A stretch of 64,000 nt of DNA from Nemania diffusa (Eukaryota; Ascomycota; Sordariomycetes; Xylariales; Xylariaceae): positions 2,806,501 to 2,870,500 of the forward strand of contig JBBPUQ010000003.1 of the NCBI GenBank assembly GCA_038501195.1, read 5' to 3'. Below are positions 14,253-23,353 of this stretch, in pieces. The first letter of the stretch is position 1; each line of letters opens with the position of its first letter. Position numbers and translations under genes: made by a program. The notes beneath the pieces are model-generated. The model saw nothing but the letters and a program-made list of their open reading frames with translations, ran no database searches and was not told where the DNA came from.

Positions 14253-14415
14253 TTAAAAACTAAAATTAAATTAAACATTAAAACTAAGCTAAAAATTAAA
14301 ATCAAAAATATTAAAACTAAGCTAGAAATTAAAATCAAAAATATTAAAACTAAATTAAATATTAAAATTAAATTGAATATTAAAATCAAGTTAAATATTA
14401 AAATCGATTAATTAA
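14253..14415 (+). repeat. 33/18-bp tandem array, in frame (Ile-Lys repeats)
   Basis: Two 33-bp units (TTAAAACTAAGCTA...ATCAAAAATA) are followed by 18-bp units close to AAAATCAAGTTAAATATT. In the frame of position 14277 the array is open for about 45 codons. It reads as Ile-Lys-rich blocks such as NIKTKLEIKIK and LNIKIK, until a TAA near 14408. Both unit lengths are multiples of three. It follows the decayed heptapeptide frame by about 260 bp and may belong to the same lost gene, though it is in another frame. Confidence 0.45.
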
Positions 14416-15984
14416 ATATTATAATTAAACAGCACTTTAGCTACAATTAAACTTTAGTTTTTTTAGTTTTTTTTTTAATATAGTATATAATTACGCAAGT
14501 TTTGTTTTTAATAACAATAGTTATATTGTAGCAAATTATGCAAAAAATAACTTGTTTTTAAGTTTTAATTATATAAACTTTACAAAATAATATATAGCTT
14601 TAATTATTTTTATTTTATTAAAGCAGTAGTTATATACTTAGTATAATTAACGCGATTTTAAAGCTAAAAAACTTAAGCTAAAATAGCTTTTTTACATTTT
14701 AATAAACTATATAATAATTTATGTTTTTTGTAGTATAAACATTTTAAACTGTATAAATCGACTTAATAAACTATAGCAAATTATTAATAATAATAACATG
14801 TAGTTTCAAAAGTTTTTTAAAGTATTACGAATTAATATTTGTTTAAGCTTTGTTAAAAAGCTATTATTACAATAGAAGCTACAATTGCTAAATTAATTCC
14901 GAAGTTAAATTTTTTAGTTTTATAACAAGTGCTTTATATAAAAATATCGCTGATTTAATTATCGTTTATATAATAAATTATATAGTATTTTGTTTTAGAT
15001 CGTTTAAAATTACAGTATTAATTAAGCTAAATTTAATATATATTTAATAATTTTATTAATTAACTACTATAAAAAAAGAATTTTTTATTTATTTTATAAA
15101 TAAAACGTTTTTTTTGTTTAATTAACATTTTAAAATTGCAATACTATTTTTAGTTAAACAAAAGTATAAATTAAAATATTAAAAAAATATAATCGGGTTA
15201 TAGTAGTATTAAATATTAACAAAAAAAATCTAACGCTTAAACAGTTTTTATATAAAATTATATATCAGTTATATTTTAAGCTGCAATAGCTAAAAACTAA
15301 AACTTTAAACTTAAATATAAACAAATTATACTTTAAAGTTAGTTTTAATTAAACATGTTTTTTTTTAATTTTTTTTATAAACTATTTAATAAAAATAACT
15401 ATTAAAAATTACTTTTAACATAATATTGTAATAAAAACAAAATATTAAAGCACTATTAATAATTAAAATTTCGATTATGTTTTTAGTTAAAATTTAAAAC
15501 ATTTAATTATAAAATTTACTACTATAATAACTAATTATAAACAAAGCAAATACAATGTTAATATTATATAAAACATAAGTACAGCTATTTAGTTAATTTT
15601 ATAAAATAGTATATTTGCTGTTTTTTATAATATAATAAGTAATAAAATTTAAAAAGTTGAGTTATAACTAAAAAAAATCAAATATTTGCTACAACAATTT
15701 ATATATAATATTTTATTACTAGTTAAGCTATAAATCAATAATAAAATATATAACTTTTTATATCCAGTTTATTATATGCTTTAGTTGTTAATAAGTTTGT
15801 ATATATATTATATAGTTAATTATTACTATTTAAGTATAATATTCAACTGTAAATTATGTTTAGAAAAGTTTTTTTCAAACAAAACTTGTTGCTTTTACAA
15901 AAACTATAAATATTTTAAAAATATTAAAGCATATAACTGCAATATAAAAAATTATTAAGATATATTTTTATACTTTTACAAAAA

Positions 15985-16657
15985 TTATAGAACTGCTTTT
16001 GCAAAAAAAAGTAATTTTAAGCAGTATAAACAAACTATATACTTTAAAAAAAAACTGTTTTTTTATAATATATATAGAGCTACTTTTGTAAAAAAAAGTT
16101 ATTTTAAGCAATATAAACAAACTATATACTTTAAAAAAAAACTGTTTTTTTGTAATATATATAAAGCTGCTTTTATACAAAAAAGTAATTTTAAATAACA
16201 TAAACAAGTTATATATTTTAAAAAAAAACTGTTTTTTTGTAATATATATAAAACTGTTTTTGCAAAAAAAAGTAAGCTTAAGTAGCATAAATAAACTATA
16301 TATTTTAAAAAAAAACTGTTTTTTTATAATATATATAAAATTGCTTTTATATAAAAAAGTAGTTTTAAATAGTATAAACAAGCTATACACTTTAAAAAAA
16401 AACTGTTTTTTTATAATATATATAAAGCTACTTTTATATAAAAAAGTAATTTTAAGTAATATAAACAAGTTATATATTTTAAAAAAAAACTATTTTTTTG
16501 TAATATATATAAAGCTACTTTTATATAAAAAAGTAGTTTTAAACAATATAAACAAGCTATATATTTTAAAAAAAAACTATTTATTTATAATATATATAAA
16601 GCTACTTTTGCAAAAAAAAGTAAGCTTAAATAGTATAAACAAACTATACATTTAAAA
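15985..16657. repeat. 87-bp tandem array, about 7.7 copies
   Basis: The landmark AAAAAAAACTGTTTTTT (or ...ACTATTT...) has its first C at 16055, 16142, 16229, 16316, 16403, 16490 and 16577, an exact 87-bp spacing. Each unit also carries ATATATA-A-GCTRCTTTT, CAAAAAAAAGTA or TAMAAAAAAGTA, and a TATAAACAA/G-TATA segment. Copies differ almost only by C/T and G/A changes. Because 87 is 29 codons, frames stay open through successive units on both strands. Those long open frames (166 codons minus, 131 plus) are most likely a by-product of the period, so I do not call them genes. Confidence 0.85.
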
Positions 16658-17557
16658 AAACAGCTAATTAATTTAACTAAACAGCATAAACTAAATATAA
16701 ATATAAAACTAAAGTTACATATAAAAAAGCTAAACTTAAACACAAAATTTTTAATTTATAAACAGCTGTTTTTAATATAACAAAAATTTAAAATTAGTTT
16801 TATAAATTTAATACTTAGTTTTTTTTCTGTTAATAAACTAAATTTGCTTAATTTTAACAAACTATTACAAATTTATTATTTATACATTTTAATTAATAAA
16901 GCTAAATAATAAACAAACAATAAAATTAAACAAATTAATTTATACTAAAATTTAAAAGCTATTTTTGCAACTATTTAAACTTTTTTATATATAATATTTT
17001 AGCAATATTAAACTTTTAGCAAAAACTTTTTATATAATATATATTTTATAATTTAATTGTTAAAAAAACAATTTTTAAACAAAAATTTACTTATTTTAAA
17101 ACAAAAAGTATTAAAATCTACAATATATACTATTTAACAACAACTAAATATTACAAATATAAATAAATTTACTTCTAAAGTATTATAATACAGTTTTTAA
17201 ACTTAAATAAATTAAAAAACATTTTTAATTAAATATTAAGTTAATATTATTTATTAAATAAAAAACAGAACTAATAAAACATAGCTGCTACAAATATAAA
17301 GCTAAAAAAACTTAGTTCAAACACAAAAAGTTATTATTTAAGTTTACTTAAAAAAGTTTTAAAAATATAAATATTACAAAACAATTGCAAAACTAAACAT
17401 TAATTAAATTAGTAGTAATATATATATTTAAAAATAGTTTTATTTTAAAACTAGCTATATATATTTCGTAAAATAAAAACAAAAGCTTAAATAATAAAAA
17501 TATTAAAATATAACTAGCTTTAAAATTTTATAACCAAATAACGTTTTTATATATAAA

Positions 17558-17596
17558 GCAAACTCCTGCAGCAAACTCTTGTAACAAACTCCCATA
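17558..17596. repeat. Three 13-bp repeats at the AT-rich/normal junction
   Basis: Units GCAAACTCCTGCA, GCAAACTCTTGTA and ACAAACTCCCATA lie head to tail at 17558-17596. This is where base composition changes and just before the point where the siderophore transporter reading frame is lost. Confidence 0.6.
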
Positions 17597-17610
17597 ACAT
17601 ATGTTCAGAG

Positions 17611-18263
17611 CTAAGATCTTGCTAAAAATAGAAAATCAAGCCTCCAGCGGTTAAAGTGGATATAACCTAGTATGTATAAGACGATGCAGAAGGTGAAGGC
17701 CTCGAGACGGCCGAACACGTCGGCGATCTTGGCCATCGGTGGTTTGATGACGGCTGTAACGGAGGGTCAGCTAGATACCTTCTCAGTGTTTTTTATAGAC
17801 ATATTATCCGACAGGCTGGGAAAAGGCTGATGAGGAGTCGAATGGATTTCTTGTGTTTCCTGTCTTCTTTGGTTTATAACTTCGCTCCGACTTCACGATA
17901 TTCGCAGCAGAAGGAACATTAAGCCTTACCATTGACGACGCCTTGGATGACGTAGACAGTCGCGATGAGCGAGTGGCTACTAAACGAACTCGTCGCGAAT
18001 GCCACGACGGAATACGTGACCTGGCCCTCGAGCGAAGTCGTGAAGGCCATGAGGAAGATGCCAAAGTACGCCGCGATCAAGCCCCATTTCGACCACACCA
18101 TCGAGATGGCCTCTATGGCCCTGACACCGTCTTGGGTCTCGTCGGCGTCGTTGGCTACCGGTCTCTCGCCCTCGGGGGCATTGGCTGCATTGTCCGTCGC
18201 CGCCGCATGACTCTGTCTGTTGGAGACGTCGATGACGTCGTCGGCCTTCTCATTGAGTTCCAT
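17611..18263 (-). pseudogene. Truncated MFS siderophore-iron transporter (5' part only)
   Basis: Exon 1 (18263-17930) codes about 111 residues. It has a hydrophilic N-terminus, then the segment around GVRAIEAISMVWSKWG, the first membrane helix (IAAYFGIFLMAF) and TSLEGQVTYSVV, typical of fungal SIT1/MirB-type siderophore transporters. A 176-bp intron (17929-17754) keeps phase (G|CC). Exon 2 (17753 down) continues with VIKPPMAKIADVFGRLEAFT and ILGYI, all family-like. After codon 17661-17659 the family similarity stops, and 16 codons later a TAG (17613-17611) ends the frame. About 158 codons remain of the usual ~600 (14 helices), so it cannot be a working transporter. The break lies 60-100 bp from the AT-rich block. 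The family moves ferric siderophores across the plasma membrane by proton symport. Confidence 0.85.
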
Positions 18264-18402
18264 AGTTAGTTACCGAGATACCTAGTTACCCCAACGCAAC
18301 ACAACAAACACCGTCTGGACCTGCAAGAAACAAATGGCATAGAGAGTACAGAGGAGCAGAAGATGTGCTCAGCTCAGCTCGACTCTCTTCTAGATCCAAT
18401 GC

Positions 18403-18410
18403 GTATATAA
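18403..18410 (-). promoter_or_regulatory. TATA-like element of the siderophore transporter
   Basis: GTATATAA on the plus strand reads TTATATAC toward the gene, about 140 bp upstream of the ATG at 18263. Confidence 0.4.
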
Positions 18411-18452
18411 CCGGCGGGTTGCATGTAAGCCGACTGTGATAGAATAAGAATT

Positions 18453-18461
18453 TTATCAGAT
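18453..18461 (-). promoter_or_regulatory. Candidate SreA/Sre-type GATA site (ATCWGATAA)
   Basis: TTATCAGAT on the plus strand is ATCTGATAA on the gene strand, an exact match to the ATCWGATAA motif of the fungal iron-repressing GATA factors (SreA/SRE/Urbs1 family). It lies 190 bp upstream of the transporter ATG. Repression in iron-replete cells is known for this gene class; binding here is inferred. Confidence 0.55.
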
Positions 18462-19550
18462 CAAAAGATCAAACAAAAGTTGAGTATGAGGTAAGACATA
18501 ATACCGGGGTGAAATCCATCGGCAGGTCCCCCGGATACCTACTTACCTATTTTGCGCATGATCAATACAGAATAAGGTTCATAGGCTTTTCTTTTTACTT
18601 GTCGGTCAACCTTGCCCAATGAAATGATCCTCATAAGATGCTGTCTTGTAAGGTATTTGAGATCAGACTGCATGTACAGAATAGGTAAGAATAGGAGTGC
18701 AACGTTCCTTCCTACCACTGACGCGCACCGGCGTGCCCGACCGGATCCCCACTTAGTTTGATTATTTTACTGCCCATTTGCTTGTCCATCTTCTCGCCTA
18801 CCACCTTGTGGCATACCTACATACGCTACACATACTACCTACTTATACAACCATTTGTTTAGGGTCAAGATACTTACATGTTAGACTGTAAGATAATATC
18901 CCTCTTGTGGTGTTTGCATGCGAGTAAAAGAAGCGTTTTCAGTCGTGTGCATTCGTACATACTATATAAAGACGGCCCGAATGTGCGCCATTACAGACAC
19001 AAGCCTTTTGAGTTTTGGTCTCTCATGGGGGGGCCCCCATGCTCATTTATCCTCCCCCGGCTGCTATTCCTCCACATCGCTCGTCAAGTAAAATGACAAA
19101 AGTGCATAGTCTCTTCCTTCCGACGAAGAGTCGAACCTATAGATTTTTCCAGTAACCCAAGCGCTACGCTATGCTATCCTATGATAGCAAGAAGGCATGT
19201 GCGCCATTGCAGCAAAGAAATAGAATAGAAATGGTATCTTGAGGCATACGTAAATAAAAGTACCGGTGGTGCAATCCAAAAGAGCCACCCGGTTAAGCCA
19301 ACACAAAAAAAATCGTAGAAAAGAAGAGCAGGTAGACCAAGAACAAGAACAAGAAGAATCCCCGATGTGTAGAGGGCTAGTATAAACCCACATGTTGCGT
19401 AGATGGTATAAAATAGTTGTTAAGAAAGACAAGTGAGATGGGTTTTCATCCCCACCATGACTCCATAGGAAATCGTCGTTAGAAATAAACGCTTTGAGAC
19501 TCCGGTGTAAATGGGCAAAATATGTAGCTGCGCGGATTGCCAGCAAACGG
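18462..19550. other. Intergenic region
   Basis: Ordinary composition. It lies between the truncated transporter promoter and the 3' end of the RING/PH/vWA gene. No convincing frame is seen; the last ~450 bp are probably that gene's 3' UTR on the minus strand. Confidence 0.5.
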
Positions 19551-22500
19551 TCAGGATTCTTCGATGATCCCTTCACCTCCAGCCCCTCCCTCTTCCCTCC
19601 ATTCGCGACTTCTTTCTGTGAGACGTTTGACGCCACCTACCCTTGACGCCCATAAGCCCTCGATGGGTGTGCGGAATGTGAATGCTCGCTGGCTACTGAT
19701 GACGCCGATGGCTTGGAGGACGGCCTTGCGGCTATCGCGGCTGAATACCGCTGGGTGATTGATCCATTCTAAGCTGGCCTCGAGCTCGGCGTCTAGCGCA
19801 GACACAGTTATGGCATCTACGGCGACCGAGTTGGTTAGAGCCATGCCATCATTTGACCGACTGCGTGGAATTTGTGCCGCATATCCAGTAGCGCCCCCTG
19901 ACGAGTTCGCTGAAGCAGTTGGTGAAGGTGTGCGCTTACGATCGGGCGTCCCCGTGGGGGATGCGTCTAAGCCAGGGTGTGGAGTAGAAGGGTTGGAGTG
20001 CTTGCCCGGCAAGGGTGGGATGGGCCCCGGAGGAACTGGTGGAAGTCCTCCTTTCCCGAGACCCTTGAGAATCGAGCGTGTTTCATTAAGGAGGGTGTGG
20101 GCGCGCTCATGCTGGCCCCTGGTGACAAGTGTCAGTGCTCGGGTGAGCATGTCCGACGTCAATAATTCCATGCGGCGTTGTACTATGTGCGGATGTGGAG
20201 GAATCGGGGGGTTGTTTGCCCAAGAAGCTTTCTTTGGATTGTTGAGAGCTGGAAGAATTGTGATGGCGAGTAGAGATGGTCGAGGTAGATGCATCATTGT
20301 GCCATCCCGTAGTATATCACCCCAGACAAGATCTGCTTGAATGAGAGGTACTTCCTCTACTGAGACTGCTCTCTGGTCATCGTGGTCCATTGGCCCGCCC
20401 AAAGCCTCTAGTCCGGAAACAATGGTTTCCCAGGGGTCTTGTGGGAGCTGTTCTTGGGACGAGGTGTCTGGCACAATAACCAATTGCACGAGTATGTCTC
20501 GCTTGTCGCCGAAACGTAGGTCGCCTAATGAAGCCTCCGCGTCCCGGCCTGCAGCACGTTTCGTGATCTGCAGCGCACCACTAATTTTGTGGAATCTTGC
20601 CGGCGAACCCTCTGGCAGCTTGAGCTTAAGCTTCACATTCTGGTGTGACAGTGACTGCATAGAACCGAGGCAGCCAGCCAGGCACTCCCGTAGCATCATC
20701 CAGTCTTTGACGTATGTGTACGATGCTTTTGTCCGACTAGACAACTCTATCATAGTATCCGGTTTATGCGTCATTCCTAGCCCAAATGAGTGAATTGTAA
20801 TCCTGTCTCTAGTTAGCCCACGACTCTCCGCAATAGAAAAGTTGTTTGGTATCTTACTTAGCGGCTTCAGCTCGCGAAACAACAAAGTCGACGCTATCAG
20901 CATCAGATGTAGATGCATCGCTAATAAGCATGATAGTCGCAATCGGGTTGTTGTATTTACGTTGCATCAGTAGATCCATCGCAACATTAGCCCCTTCCAC
21001 AACATCTGCACGGTGGCTTTTCTGTCCGACCGGTTTGATTGAACCCAGGACGCTATTCCATCCTTGCCATGCCTTCGTTGTCATTCCAACTATGGGGACG
21101 CCACCGCCACCTGACCCAAATGTGACCAGGCCCATTCGGTCACGTTCGCCGAGAGTGTTGACCATAAATTTCAATGCATCCCGGACGAGGTTAATTTTCA
21201 CCCCCTGCATAGACGATGAGATAGGCACTACAACAACCACATCGATTGGCACATGAACAGTAGACAATGGGTTCCGAGCAAAGGTCGTGTATTCCGTCGG
21301 CGCCGTGGTAACAGACTTAGGGCCACCCCATGACGAAGCTAATGAAGAAACCCGTTGGGGGCGTGTGCCCCGGGCCCAATCTTCGTCATCAGTCTCTGAT
21401 GCTTCAGCCCGGTCACGTTCGAATTCTGGGCTTCTGACGGGTGATCGCTCTACCGCATTCAAATCGAGTAAAGCCTGTTGCCAAAGCTTTAACTGGTTGC
21501 GGTTATCGAAGCGCAAGTGAAACTGGGGAAGCTCCGTAACAGAAAGGCTGAGGGTCAGAATGTTTTCATCGACTATCCCAAGCCATTAGGAATTATTTCA
21601 GTTTTAGGGAGGGGGGGCGTCTTACCCATACCAGTTTCCGTCACCTCATTGAGATGTTTCTTAATGAGAATAGAGCCCTTCAAAGTACACCGCGTTGTCT
21701 TTCGTGGCACTCCATTCTCGTCCCACTGTTGCGCGTTGGGAGGAATTTTCTTCTCCTTCACACATATGAGCATTTCGGCAAATAAAAAACACTCCAGTTC
21801 CTGCCACGAGATTTTGTCCTTTCCAACGCGCAGAGTTCCGTAGAGCCGGAGTTTGCCAAATCTGTTCACCATTAGTCACAGCCCCTCGCCTACCGTGGAA
21901 TAATTATTAGTTAACTCACCGGTTGAATTCCAATCCATGCCAGTGATCCACCTTGTTTCGTAGGGTTTCTGTCATCTCTTCTAGAACCCCCGGCGCCTCG
22001 TAAGGGTAAAAACGCGGCTGAGTATTTCGAGCAGGCGATGGCGGCCTTGGTGGTGAAAACACTTCCTCAACCCGCATCTGTGGCATTGGATTGAGCATTC
22101 CAAGATCCTCAGGGTCTGGTCTCCATTTATTGTCCGCGACCTCCACGGTTATGAGGCATGTAAGAGTCTGCTGCTGCCGCGAGCGGTTTATAGTTGGGAA
22201 TTCCGATCGTACCACAACAGATGGCGCCGGGATCGGGTTACGGGTAATAGCCCTCGGGCTGCCTGGCGTGGTTTCCATAGCTTGCAAATCGTAGTCATGG
22301 CGGCGAGGCGGTGGTCCGCTCTGCGTGGTCTCCGGGTAGCCTCCAGAAGACGCAACTCCTGTTGCCTCACTGTCGCTACGATTATGGCCTCGACCGCCAG
22401 CATACCCATCCCGCCCATCTCGAATGTGGCTTCGTGCCACACTCTCACGTCCATTGCTGGGCAAAGACCGCGGATTTGACTCTCCACTTGGCGGTCGCCC

Positions 22501-23317
22501 CGCCTGGCCCTCCCAGGTCCCGGGTGTCGGAGTAGTCATTGATCTATTGTCGTTTATAGACGTAGAGCGTACCATGCTCGTAATTTTTTCTTGTTGCTGT
22601 CAGTCAATCATCTAGTAGCAAGCTTCAATATTCATTGCACTTACCGATATCCAACACATTGCCCCCACGGCTAGTGTCTAAATGTAAAGGCGCATTACAT
22701 GACGGGCAATACTGAGAGTCGAACTCTTTGATAAACTCATAAAAGCAAGCCTCATGGGAGACATGCGAGCATGAAAACTGAAGTATTCTTTCCCCGCGCA
22801 GTGTGTGCTCCAGCGGCTCCTCGCAAACAGCGCATTCGCTGCCAACAAAAGTTCTCTCTCGTCGATTACGGCCCCTATCTGTATTCATCATACCCGACAT
22901 TGTGGGATTTTGGCGTACGGTATCCTTCGAGGTTGCCGAGCCTCGAGAGGCAGAAGACCTATGAGAAGGGGCGCGATGAGGGGATGGGCGATAATGCGCG
23001 CCAAGTAGATGACCTAGAGCGGTTAGGATGGTCAGCAGTGAGCAGCCGTAGGTGAGACAAGACGGGAGTGCCGATAAGTGTCTTTAATGGTTGGAGTTGA
23101 CCCGGCGGCAACAAATGGCCGCCGCAATGAGAGCGCAATGCTTACTCTTTTCTGTATAAGAAGGGCCGCTGTTGGTACTACTCCAGTCTTCTTGTTTCTT
23201 AGGCAGAGAGCGGAGCGAACGAGATTCGGAGGGGTTGAACGGGTTGAGTTCACGCAAGGCCGAAACCTGTCCCTCAAGAAACCGATGCTCCTTGGACGAG
23301 GATCGACTGCCAAACAT
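19551..23317 (-). CDS. RING-H2 / PH / von Willebrand A protein (Ste5/Far1-type scaffold architecture)
   Basis: Six exons fit splice signals and phase: 23317-23146, 23013-22645, 22589-21920, 21861-21632 (or -21626), 21572-20858 and 20802-19551, about 1135 residues. The RING-H2 finger (~118-163) has all ligands, C-x2-C-x17-C-x-H-x2-H-x2-C-x12-C-x2-C. A PH-like domain (~404-520) starts FGKLRLYGTLRVG and ends with the helix LKLWQQALLDLN. A vWA domain (~590-760) contains VVVVVPISSSM, DRMGLVTFG and IHSFGLGMTHKPDTM. Its MIDAS triad is degenerate, Pro replacing the first Asp of DxSxS. A beta-rich part and a Pro/Ser-rich C-terminus follow. RING-PH-vWA is the order of yeast Ste5 and Far1, which tether MAPK cascades; filamentous relatives exist. 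Twelve further in-frame codons (23353-23318) precede the ATG after an acceptor-like CTAG, so an upstream coding exon is possible. Function in this fungus is inferred. Confidence 0.85.
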
Positions 23318-23353
23318 GTGGCGATAGTTGCTGGTAGGGTAAGAGGCGTATTG

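Larger units (their letters stand above)
1..17557. other. Extremely AT-rich, gene-free block (RIP-like or other hypermutated compartment)
   Basis: By eye GC is well under 25%, with dense stops in all six frames and no recognisable intact gene, rRNA or tRNA. It ends abruptly near 17557, where ordinary composition begins. Such blocks are known in Pezizomycotina, usually as transposon-rich DNA destroyed by repeat-induced point mutation. The surviving G and C lie mostly in GpC, ApC and GpT steps; CpC, GpG, TpC and GpA are scarce. Several tandem arrays and decayed coding repeats lie inside and are listed separately. Short, less degraded patches occur near 2581-2665, 9626-9660 and 11486-11590. No telomere repeat is seen at the left edge. 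It could be subtelomeric, pericentromeric or an internal AT isochore; the window cannot decide. Confidence 0.85.

Noticed and set aside
15968..16655. 166-codon minus and 131-codon plus open frames
   Set aside because: Both lie in the 87-bp array; a unit of 29 codons keeps frames open automatically, and both strands are equally open.
1..17557. Mitochondrial DNA or a mitochondrial insertion
   Set aside because: AT content would fit, but no tRNA, rRNA or respiratory-chain gene is visible, and the block joins directly to a nuclear gene.
17943..18269. 108- and 81-codon plus frames over the transporter exon
   Set aside because: Antisense shadows of the siderophore-transporter exon, which has clear family sequence.
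19110..19190. tRNA-like stretch (GGTTCGACTC on the minus strand)
   Set aside because: The putative T-stem arms do not pair and no anticodon or acceptor stem can be formed.
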